The notes under the pieces: generated by a model | The model's database searches: none | Told to the model about the DNA's origin: nothing | The model's input: only the letters and a program-made list of their open reading frames with translations | Program-made: the position numbers and the translations under genes | DNA from: Psococerastis gibbosa | Lineage: Eukaryota > Arthropoda > Insecta > Psocodea > Psocidae | Length of the DNA stretch: 64,000 nt | Reading direction: 5' to 3' | Assembly (NCBI GenBank): GCA_963971405.1 | Contig: CAXART010000009.1 | Location: 434,001 to 498,000, forward strand | Shown: piece by piece, positions 51,833-63,672 of the stretch | Layout of the letters: the number at the start of each line of letters is the position of its first letter | How positions within the stretch are numbered: the first letter of the stretch is position 1

Positions 51833-53165
51833 GCAGGAGCAATTGCTCAATGTTAAGTACAATACAATGAGCCTAAATAGGCAAAATTAAGACACCTATA
51901 TCTTTTGGAGACCTTTAAAAAAAATAATATAAGTAAATAGCTATTTTTCTTATTCTTGTCGAATGAATTGTTTTAGCTACATTTACACCGATGAACACGC
52001 AGGAACAATTTCTCAATGTTAAGTACAATATATTGAGCCAAAATAAGCAAAATTAAGACACCTATATCTTTTTAAAACCTTTAAAAAAAATAAAATAAGT
52101 AAATAGCTATTTTTCTTATTCTTGTCGAATGAATTTTTTTTAGCTACATTTACACCGATGAACACGCAGGAGCAATTGTTCAATGTTAAGTACAATACAA
52201 TGAGCCAAAATAAGCAAAATTAAGACACCCTTATCATATCAAGACCTTTAAAAAAAATAAAATAAGTAAATAGCTATTTTTTTTATTCTTGTCGAATGAA
52301 TTTTTTTTAGCAACATTTAAACCGATGTACACGCAGGAGCAATTGTTTAATATCAAGTACGATACAATGAGCCAAAATAAGCAAAATTAAGACACCTACA
52401 TCTTTTAGAAACCTTTAAAAAAATAAAATAAGTAAATAGCTATTTTTCTTATTCTTGTCGAATGAATTTTTTTTAGCTACATTTACAACGATGAACACGC
52501 AGAAGCAATTGCTCAATGTTAATTACAATACAATGAGCCAAAATAAGCCAAATTTAGACACCCGTGTCATATCAAGACCTTTAAAAAAAATAAAATAAGT
52601 ATATAGCTAATTTTCTTATTCTTGTCGAATGAATTTTTTTTAGCTACATTTACACTGATGAACACGCAGGAGCAATTGCTCAATGTTAAGTACAATACAA
52701 TGAGCCAAAATAAGCAAAATTTAGACACCCAAATCATATCAAGACCTTTAAAAAAAATAATATAAGTAAATAGCTATTTTTTTTATTCTTGTCGAATGAA
52801 TTTTTTTTAGCAACATTTAAACCGATGAACACGCAGGAGCAATTGCTCAATGTTAAGTACAATACAATGAGCCTAAATAGGCAAAATTAAGACACCTATA
52901 TCTTTTGGAGACCTTTAAAAAAAATAATATAAGTAAATAGCTATTTTTCTTATTCTTGTCGAATGAATTGTTTTAGCTACATTTACACCGATGAACACGC
53001 AGGAACAATTTCTCAATGTTAAGTACAATATATTGAGCCAAAATAAGCAAAATTAAGACACCTATATCTTTTTAAAACCTTTAAAAAAAATAAAATAAGT
53101 AAATAGCTATTTTTCTTATTCTTGTCGAATGAATTTTTTTTAGCTACATTTACACCGATGAACAC
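51833..53165 (+). repeat. Copy of 45164-46496 (six-monomer repeat plus partial repeat)
   Basis: The 1000-bp local duplication recurs here with the same internal spacing (51833, 52833) and a constant 6669-bp offset, so it was copied as one piece. One visible change is ACACTGATG at about 52652 in place of ACACCGATG, a CpG to TpG change. Confidence 0.83.
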
Positions 53166-54164
53166 GCAGGAGCAATTGTTCAATGTTAAGTACAATACAA
53201 TGAGCCAAAATAAGCAAAATTAAGACACCCTTATCATATCAAGACCTTTAAAAAAAATAAAATAAGTAAATAGCTATTTTTTTGATTCTTGTCGAATGAA
53301 TTTTTTTTAGCAACATTTAAACCGATGTACACGCAGGAGCAATTGTTTAATATCAAGTACGATACATTGAGCCAAAATAAGCAAAATTAAGACACCTACA
53401 TCTTTTAGAAACCTTTAAAAAAATAAAATAAGTAAATAGCTATTTTTCTTATTCTTGTCGAATGAATTTTTTTTAGCTACATTTACAACGATGAACACGC
53501 AGAAGCAATTGCTCAATGTTAATTACAATACAATGAGCCAAAAAAAGCCAAATTTAGACACCCGTAACATATCAAGACCTTTAAAAAAAATAAAATAAGT
53601 ATATAGCTAATTTTCTTATTCTTGTCGAATGAATTTTTTTTAGCTACATTTACACCGATGAACACGCAGGAGCAATTGCTCAATGTTAAGTACAATACAA
53701 TGAGCCAAAATAAGCAAAATTTAGACACCCAAATCATATCAAGACCTTTAAAAAAAATAATATAAGTAAATAGCTATTTTTTTTATTCTTGTCGAATGAA
53801 TTTTTTTTAGCAACATTTAAACCGATGAACACGCAGGAGCAATTGCTCAATGTCAAGTACAATACAATGAGCCTAAATAAGCAAAATTAAGACACCTATA
53901 TCTTTTTAAGACCTTTAAAAAAAATAAAATAAGTAAATAGCTATTTTTCTTATTCTTGTCGAATGAATTTTTTTTAGCTACATTTACACCGATGAACACG
54001 CAGGAACAATTGCTCAATGTTAAGTACAATACAATGAGCCAAAATAAGCAAAATTAAGACACCTATATCTTTTTAAAACCTTTAAAAAAAATAAAATAAG
54101 TAATTAGCTATTGTTCTTATTCTTGTCGAATGAATTTTTTTTAGCTACATTTACACCGATGAAC
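53166..54164 (+). repeat. Recent copy of block I start (offset 10005 bp from 43161)
   Basis: It shares private variants with 43161 onward that block II lacks: GAGCCAAAAAAAGCC (43531 and 53536) and CACCCGTAACATATC (43554 and 53559). The offset is exactly 10005 bp, 60 monomers. Downstream it gains three extra monomers (about 54165-54660) relative to block I. Confidence 0.83.
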
Positions 54165-57100
54165 ACGCACGAGCAATCGCTCAATGTCAAGTACAATACA
54201 ATGAGCCTAAATAAGCAAAATTAAGACACCCATATCTTTTTAAGACCTTTAAAAAAATAAAATAAGTAAATAGCTATTTTTCTTATTCTTGTCGAATGAA
54301 TTTTTTTTAGCTACATTTACACCGATGAACACGCAGGAACAATTGCTCAATGTTAAGTACAATACAGTGAGCCAAAATAAGCAAAATTAAGACACCTTTA
54401 TCTTTTTAAAACCTTTAAAAAAAATAAAATAAGTAATTAGCTATTTTTCTTATTCTTGTCGAATGAATTTTTTTTAGCTACATTTACACCGATGAACACG
54501 CAAGAGCAATTGCTCAATGTTAAGTACAATACAATGAGGCAAAATAAGCAAAATTAAGACACCTATATCTTTTTAAAACCTTTAAAAAAATAAAATAAGT
54601 AAATAGCTATTTTTCCTATTCTTGTCGAATGAATTTTTTTTAGCTACATTTACACCGATGAACACGCAGGAGCAACTGCTCAATGTTAAGTACAATACAA
54701 TGAGCCAAAATAAGCCAAATTAAGACACCCGCGTCATATCAAGACCTTTAAAAAAAATAAAATAAGTATATAGCTATTTTTCGTATTCTTGTCGAATGAA
54801 TTTTTTGTAGCTACATTTACACCGATGTACACGCAGGAGCAAGTGGTCAATGTTAAGTACAATACAATGAGCCTAAATAAGCAAAATTAAGACACCTATA
54901 TCTTTTTAAGACCTTTAAAAAAAATAAAATAAGTAAATAGCTATTTTTCGTATTCTTGCCGTATGAATTTTTTTAAGCTTCATTTACACCGATGAACACG
55001 CAGGAGCAATTGCTCAATGTTAAGTACAATACACTGAGCCAAAATAAGCAAAATAAAGACACCTATATCTTTTTAAAACCTTTAAAAAAAATAAAATAAG
55101 TAAATAGCTATTTTTCGTATTCTTGTCGAATGAATTTTTTGTAGCTACATTTACACCGATGAACACGCTGGAGCAATTGCCTAATGTTAGGTACAGTACA
55201 GTGAGCCAAAATAAGCAAAATTAAGACACCTATATCTTTTTAAAACCTTTAAAAAAAATAAAATAAGTAATTAGCTATTTTTCGTATTCTTGCCGTATGA
55301 ATTTTTTTAAGCTTCATTTACACCGATGAACACGCAGGAGCAATTGCTCAATGTTAAGTACAATACACTGAGCCAAAATAAGCAAAATAAAGACACTTAT
55401 ATCTTTTTAAAACCTTTAAAAAAAATAAAATAAGTAAATAGCTATTTTTCTTATTCTTGTCGAATGAATTTTTTTTAGCCACATTTACACCGATGAACAC
55501 GCAGGAACAATTGCTGAATGTTAAGTACAATACATTGAGCCAAAATAAGCAAAATAAAGACACCTATATCTTTTTAAAACCTTCAAAAAAAATAAAATAA
55601 GTAAATAGCTATTTTTCTTATTCTTGTCGAATGAATTTTTTTTAGCTACATTTACACCGATGAACACGCTGGAGCAATTGCCTAATGTTAGATACAGTAC
55701 AATGAGCCAAAATAAGCAAAATTAAGACACCTATATCTTTATAAACCTTTAAAAAAAATAAAATAAGTAATTAGCTATTTTTCGTATTCTTGCCGTATGA
55801 ATTTTTTTAAGCTTCATTTACACCGATGAACACGCAGGAGCAATTGCTCAATGTTAAGTACAATACAATGAGCCTAAATAAGCAAAATTAAGACACCTAT
55901 ATCTTTTGGAGACCTTTAAAAAAAATAATATAAGTAAATAGCTATTTTTCTTATTCTTGTCGAATGAATTGTTTTAGCTACATTTACACCGATGAACACG
56001 CAGGAACAATTTCTCAATGTTAAGTACAATATATTGAGCCAAAATAAGCAAAATTAAGACACCTATATCTTTTTAAAACCTTTAAAAAAAATAAAATAAG
56101 TAAATAGCTATTTTTCTTATTCTTGTCGAATGAATTTTATTTAGCTACATTCACACCGATGAACAATCCGGAGCAATTGCTCAATGTTAAGTTCAATACA
56201 ATAAGCCAAAATAAGCCAAATTAAGACACCCGTGTCATATCAAGACCTTAAAAAAAAATAAAATAAGTATATAGCTATTTTTCTTATTCTTGCCGTATGA
56301 ATTTTTTGTAGCTACATTTACACCGATAATCACGCAGGAGCAAGTGGCCAATGTTAAGTACAATACAGTGAGCCTAAATAAGCAAAACTAAGACACCTAT
56401 ATCTTTATAAAACCTTTTAAAAAAATAAAATAAGTAAATAGCTATTTTTCTTATTCTTGTCGAATGAATTTTTTTAGCTACATTTACACCGATGAACACG
56501 CAGGAACAATTTCTCAATGTTAAGTACAATACATTGAGCCAAAATAAGCAAAATTAAGACACCTATATGTTTTTAAAACCTTTAAAAAAAATAAAATAAG
56601 TAAATAGCTATTTTTCTTATTCTTGTCGAATGAATTTTTTTTAGCTACATTTACACCGATGAACACGCAGGAGCAATTGTTCAATGTTAAGTACAATACA
56701 GTGAGCCAAAATAAGCAAAATTAAGACACCCTTATCATATCAAGACCTTTAAAAAAAATAAAATAAGTAAATAGCTATTTTTTTTATTCTTGTCGAATGA
56801 ATTTTTTTTAGCAACATTTAAACCGATGAACACGCAGGAGCAATTGCTCAATGTCAAGTACAATACAATGAGCCAAAATAAGCAAAATTAAGACACCTAT
56901 ATCTTTTTAAAACCTTTAAAAAAATAAAATAAGTAAATAGCTATTTTTCTTATTCTTGTCGAATGAATTTTTTTTAGCTACATTTACACCGATGAACACG
57001 CAGGAGCAATTGCTCAATGTTTATTACAATACAATGAGCCAAAATAAGCCAAATTAAGACACCCGTGTCATATCAAGACCTTTAAAAAAAATAAAATAAG

Positions 57101-58167
57101 TAAATAGCTATTTTTCGTATTCTTGTCTAATGAATTTTTTGTAGCTACATTTACACCGATGAACACGCAGGAGCAAGTGGTCAATGTTAAGTACAATACA
57201 GTGAGCCTAAATAAGCATAACTAAGACACCTATATCTTTTTAAGACCTTTAAAAAAAATAAAATATGTAAATAGCTATTTTTCTTATTCTTGTCGAATGA
57301 ATTTTTTTTAGCTACATTTACACCGATGAACACGCAGGAACAATTGCTCAATGTTGAGTACAATACAGTGAGCCAAAATAAGCCAAATTAAGACACCCGT
57401 GTCATATCAAGACCTTTAAAAAAAATAAAATAAGTATATAGCTATTTTTCGTATTCTTGTCGAATGAATTTTTTGTAGCTACATTTACACCGATGTACAC
57501 GCAGGAGCAAGTGTTCAATGTTAAGTACAATACAATGAGCCAAAATAAGCCAAATTATGACACCCGTGTCATATCAAGACCTTTAAAAAAAATAAAATAA
57601 GTATATAGCTATTTTTCGTATTCTTGTCGAATGAATTTTTTGTAGCTACATTTACACCGATGTACACGCAGGAGCAAGTGTTCAATGTTAAGTACAATAC
57701 AATGAGCCTAAATAAGCAAAATTAAGACACCTATATCTTTTTAAGACCTTTAAAAAAAATAAAATAAGTAAATAGCTATTTTTTTTATTCTTGTCGAATG
57801 AATTTTTTTTAGCAACATTTAAACCGATGTACACGCAGGAGCAATTGTTTAATATCAAGTACGATACAATGAGCCAAAATAAGCAAAATTAAGACACCTA
57901 CATCTTTTAGAAACCTTTAAAAAAATAAAATAAGTAAATAGCTATTTTTCTTATTCTTGTCGAATGAATTTTTTTTAGCTACATTTACAACGATGAACAC
58001 GCAGAAGCAATTGCTCAATGTTAATTACAATACAATGAGCCAAAATAAGCCAAATTTAGACACCCGTGTCATATCAAGACCTTTAAAAAAAATAAAATAA
58101 GTATATAGCTAATTTTCTTATTCTTGTCGAATGAATTTTTTTTAGCTACATTTACACCGATGAACAC

Positions 58168-59002
58168 GCAGGAGCAATTGCTCAATGTTAAGTACAATAC
58201 AATGAGCCAAAATAAGCAAAATTTAGACACCCAAATCATATCAAGACCTTTAAAAAAAATAATATAAGTAAATAGCTATTTTTTTTATTCTTGTCGAATG
58301 AATTTTTTTTAGCAACATTTAAACCGATGAACACGCAGGAGCAATTGCTCAATGTCAAGTACAATACAATGAGCCTAAATAAGCAAAATTAAGACACCTA
58401 TATCTTTTTAAGACCTTTAAAAAAAATAAAATAAGTAAATAGCTATTTTTCTTATTCTTGTCGAATGAATTTTTTTTAGCTACATTTACACCGATGAACA
58501 CGCAGGAACAATTGCTCAATGTTAAGTACAATACAATGAGCCAAAATAAGCAAAATTAAGACACCTATATCTTTTTAAAACCTTTAAAAAAAATAAAATA
58601 AGTAATTAGCTATTTTTCTTTTTCTTGTCGAATGAATTTTTTTTAGCTACATTTACACCGATGAACACGCACGAGCAATTGCTCAATGTCAAGTACAATA
58701 CAATGAGCCTAAATAAGCAAAATTAAGACACCTATATCTTTTTAAGACCTTTAAAAAAAATAAAATAAGTAAATAGCTATTTTTCTTATTCTTGTCGAAT
58801 GAATTTTTTTTAGCTACATTTACACCGATGAACACGCAGGAACAATTGCTCAATGTTAAGTACAATACAATGAGCCAAAATAAGCAAAATTAAGACACCT
58901 TTATCTTTTTAAAACCTTTAAAAAAAATAAAATAAGTAATTAGCTATTTTTCTTATTCTTGTCGAATGAATTTTTTTTAGCTACATTTACACCGATGAAC
59001 AC
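58168..59002 (+). repeat. Five-monomer tandem duplication, copy 1 (835 bp)
   Basis: Monomers at 58168, 58335, 58502, 58669 and 58836 repeat in order at 59003 onward. Copy 1 has CTTTTTCTTG at about 58618 where other arrays have CTTATTCTTG. Confidence 0.87.
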
Positions 59003-59837
59003 GCAGGAGCAATTGCTCAATGTTAAGTACAATACAATGAGCCAAAATAAGCAAAATTTAGACACCCAAATCATATCAAGACCTTTAAAAAAAATAATAT
59101 AAGTAAATAGCTATTTTTTTTATTCTTGTCGAATGAATTTTTTTTAGCAACATTTAAACCGATGAACACGCAGGAGCAATTGCTCAATGTCAAGGACAAT
59201 ACAATGAGCCTAAATAAGCAAAATTAAGACACCTATATCTTTTTAAGACCTTTAAAAAAAATAAAATAAGTAAATAGCTATTTTTCTTATTCTTGTCGAA
59301 TGAATTTTTTTTAGCTACATTTACACCGATGAACACGCAGGAACAATTGCTCAATGTTAAGTACAATACAATGAGCCAAAATAAGCAAAATTAAGACACC
59401 TATATCTTTTTAAAACCTTTAAAAAAAATAAAATAAGTAATTAGCTATTTTTCTTCTTCTTGTCGAATGAATTTTTTTTAGCTACATTTACACCGATGAA
59501 CACGCACGAGCAATTGCTCAATGTCAAGTACAATACAATGAGCCTAAATAAGCAAAATTAAGACACCTATATCTTTTTAAGACCTTTAAAAAAAATAAAA
59601 TAAGTAAATAGCTATTTTTCTTATTCTTGTCGAATGAATTTTTTTTAGCTACATTTACACCGATGAACACGCAGGAACAATTGCTCAATGTTAAGTACAA
59701 TACAATGAGCCAAAATAAGCAAAATTAAGACACCTTTATCTTTTTAAAACCTTTAAAAAAAATAAAATAAGTAATTAGCTATTTTTCTTATTCTTGTCGA
59801 ATGAATTTTTTTTAGCTACATTTACACCGATGAACAC
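59003..59837 (+). repeat. Five-monomer tandem duplication, copy 2 (835 bp)
   Basis: Exact 835-bp step from 58168. Differences noticed are CAAGGACAATAC at about 59191 (copy 1 CAAGTACAATAC) and CTTCTTCTTG at about 59453, at the same base that is changed in copy 1. At 59838 the array leaves the duplication with a TGAGGCAAAATAAG monomer. Confidence 0.87.
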
Positions 59838-62800
59838 GCAGGAGCAATTGCTCAATGTTAAGTACAATACAATGAGGCAAAATAAGCAAAATTAAGACAC
59901 CTATATCTTTTTAAAACCTTTAAAAAAATAAAATAAGTAAATAGCTATTTTTCCTATTCTTGTCGAATGAATTTTTTTTAGCTACATTTACACCGATGAA
60001 CACGCAGGAGCAACTGCTCAATGTTAAGTACAATACAATGAGCCAAAATAAGCCAAATTAAGACACCCGCGTCATATCAAGACCTTTAAAAAAAATAAAA
60101 TAAGTATATAGCTATTTTTCGTATTCTTGTCGAATGAATTTTTTGTAGCTACATTTACACCGATGTACACGCAGGAGCAAGTGGTCAATGTTAAGTACAA
60201 TACAATGAGCCTAAATAAGCAAAATTAAGACACCTATATCTTTTAAAGACCTTTAAAAAAAATAAAATAATTAAATAGCTATTTTTCGTATTCTTGCCGT
60301 ATGAATTTTTTTAAGCTTCATTTACACCGATGAACACGCAGGAGCAATTGCTCAATGTTAAGTGCAATACACTGAGCCAAAATAAGCAAAATAAAGACAC
60401 CTATATCTTTTTAAAACCTTTAAAAAAAATAAAATAAGTAAATAGCTATTTTTCGTATTCTTGTCGAATGAATTTTTTGTAGCTACATTTACACAGATGA
60501 ACACGCTGGAGCAATTGCCTAATGTTAGGTACAGTACAGTGAGCCAAAATAAGCAAAATTAAGACACCTATATCTTTTTAAAACCTTTAAAAAAAATAAA
60601 ATAAGTAATTAGCTATTTTTCGTATTCTTGCCGTATGAATTTTTTTAAGCTTCATTTACACCGATGAACACGCAGGAGCAATTGCTCAATGTTTAGTACA
60701 ATACACTGAGCCAAAATAAGCAAAATAAAGACACCTTTATCTTTTTAAAACCTTTAAAAAAAATAAAATAAGTAAATAGCTATTTTTCTTATTCTTGTCG
60801 AATGAATTTTTTTTAGCCACATTTACACCGATGAACACGCAGGAACAATTGCTAAATGTTAAGTACAATACATTGAGCCAAAATAAGCAAAATAAAGACA
60901 CCTATATCTTTTTAAAACCTTCAAAAAAAATAAAATAAGTAAATAGCTATTTTTCTTATTCTTGTCGAATGAATTTTTTTTAGCTACATTTACACCGATG
61001 AACACGCTGGAGCAATTGCCTAATGTTAGATACAGTACAATGAGCCAAAATAAGCAAAATTAAGACACCTATATCTTTATAAACCTTTAAAAAAAATAAA
61101 ATAAGTAATTAGCTATTTTTCGTATTCTTGCCGTATGAATTTTTTTAAGCTTCATTTACACCGATGAACACGCAGGAGCAATTGCTCAATGTTAAGTACA
61201 ATACACTGAGCCAAAATAAGCAAAATAAAGACACCTATATCTTTTTAAAACCTTAAAAAAAAAAAAATAAGTAAATAGCTATTTTTCTTATTCTTGTCGA
61301 ATGAATTTTTTTTAGCCACATTTACACCGATGAACACGCAGGAACAATTGCTCAATGTTAATTACAATACATTGAGCCAAAATAAGGAAAATAAAGACAC
61401 CTATATCTTTTTAAAACCTTTAAAAAAAATAAAATAAGTAAATAGCTATTTTTCTTATTCTTGTCGAATGAATTTTATTTAGCTACATTCACACCGATGA
61501 ACAATCCGGAGCAATTGCTCAATGTTAAGTTCAATACAATAAGCCAAAATAAGCCAAATTAAGACACCCGTGTCATATCAAGACCTTAAAAAAAAATAAA
61601 ATAAGTATATAGCTATTTTTCTTATTCTTGCCGTATGAATTTTTTGTAGCTACATTTACACCGATGAACACGCAGGAGCAAGTGGCCAATGTTATGTACA
61701 ATACAGTGAGCCTAAATAAGCAAAACTAAGACACCTATATCTTTATAAGACCTTTTAAAAAAATAAAATAAGTAAATAGCTATTTTTCTTATTCTTGTCG
61801 AATGAATTTTTTTAGCTACATTTACACCGATGAACACGCAGGAACAATTTCTCAATGTTAAGTACAATACATTGAGCCAAAATAAGCAAAATTAAGACAC
61901 CTATATCTTTTTAAAACCATTAAAAAAAATAAAATAAGTAAATAGCTATTTTTCTTATTCTTGTCGAATGAATTTTTTTTTAGCTACATTTACACCGATG
62001 AACACGCAGGAGCAATTGTTCAATGTTAAGTACAATACAGTGAGCCAAAATAAGCAAAATTAAGACACCCTTATCATATCAAGACCTTTAAAAAAAATAA
62101 AATAAGTAAATAGCTATTTTTTTTATTCTTGTCGAATGAATTTTTTTTAGCTACATTTACACCGATGAACACGCAGGAACAATTGCTCAATGTTAAGTAC
62201 AATACAATGAGCCAAAATAAGCAAAATTAAGACACCTATATCTTTTTAAAACCTTTAAAAAAAATAAAATAAGTAATTAGCTATTTTTCTTATTCTTGTC
62301 GAATGAATTTTTTTTAGCTACATTTACACCGATGAACACGCACGAGCAATGGCTCAATGTCAAGTACAATACAATGAGCCTAAATAAGCAAAATTAAGAC
62401 ACCTTTATCTTTTTAAGACCTTTAAAAAAAATAAAATAAGTAAATAGCTATTTTTCTTATTCTTGTCGAATGAATTTTTTTTAGCTACATTTACACCGAT
62501 GAACACGCAGGAACAATTGCTCAATGTTAAGTACAATACAATGAGCCAAAATAAGCAAAATTAAGACACCTTTATCTTTTTAAAACCTTTAAAAAAAATA
62601 AAATAAGTAATTAGCTATTTTTCTTATTCTTGTCGAATGAATTTTTTTTAGCTACATTTACACCGATGAACACGCAGGAGCAATTGCTCAATGTTAAGTA
62701 CAATACAATGAGGCAAAATAAGCAAAATTAAGACACCTATATCTTTTTAAAACCTTTAAAAAAATAAAATAAGTAAATAGCTATTTTTCCTATTCTTGTC

Positions 62801-63672
62801 GAATGAATTTTTTTTAGCTACATTTACACCGATGAACACGCACGAGCAATTGCTCAATGTCAAGTACAATACAATGAGCCTAAATAAGCAAAATTGAGAC
62901 ACCTATATCTTTTTAAGACCTTTAAAAAAAGTAAAATAAGTAAATAGCTATTTTTCTTATTCTTGTCGAATGAATTTTTTTTAGCCACATTTACACCGAT
63001 GAACACGCAGGAACAATTGCTGAATGTTAAGTACAATACATTGAGCCAAAATAAGCAAAATAAAGACACCTATATCTTTTTAAAACCTTCAAAAAAAATA
63101 AAATAAGTAAATAGCTATTTTTCTTATTCTTGTCGAATGAATTTTTTTTAGCTACATTTACACCGATGAACACGCTGGAGCAATTGCCTAATGTTAGATA
63201 CAGTACAATGAGCCAAAATAAGCAAAATTAAGACACCTATATCTTTATAAACCTTTAAAAAAAATAAAATAAGTAATTAGCTATTTTTCGTATTCTTGCC
63301 GTATGAATTTTTTTAAGCTTCATTTACACCGATGAACACGCAGGAGCAATTGCTCAATGTTAAGTACAATACAATGAGCCTAAATAAGCAAAATTAAGAC
63401 ACCTATATCTTTTGGAGACCTTTAAAAAAAATAATATAAGTAAATAGCTATTTTTCTTATTCTTGTCGAATGAATTGTTTTAGCTACATTTACACCGATG
63501 AACACGCAGGAACAATTTCTCAATGTTAAGTACAATATATTGAGCCAAAATAAGCAAAATTAAGACACCTATATCTTTTTAAAACCTTTAAAAAAAATAA
63601 AATAAGTAAATAGCTATTTTTCTTATTCTTGTCGAATGAATTTTATTTAGCTACATTCACACCGATGAACAA

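Larger units (their letters stand above)
48999..56166 (+). repeat. Subarray 3 long HOR, copy III, 43 monomers (7168 bp)
   Basis: Bounded by the rare monomer start ATTCACACCGATGAACAATC / CGGAGC, in phase at 48999, 56167, 61505 and 63673. Inside lie two copies of the 1000-bp six-monomer repeat (from 51833 and 52833) and a copy of block I from 53166. Confidence 0.82.
56167..63672 (+). repeat. Subarray 3 long HOR, copy IV, 45 monomers (7506 bp)
   Basis: Parallel to copy III. The GGAGACC monomer recurs about 7.5 kb apart (55906 and 63414), and the boundary monomer at 7506 bp. It contains its own 835-bp duplication (58168-59837) and an additional interior copy of the boundary monomer at 61505, 2168 bp (13 monomers) before the final one. 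Confidence 0.8.
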
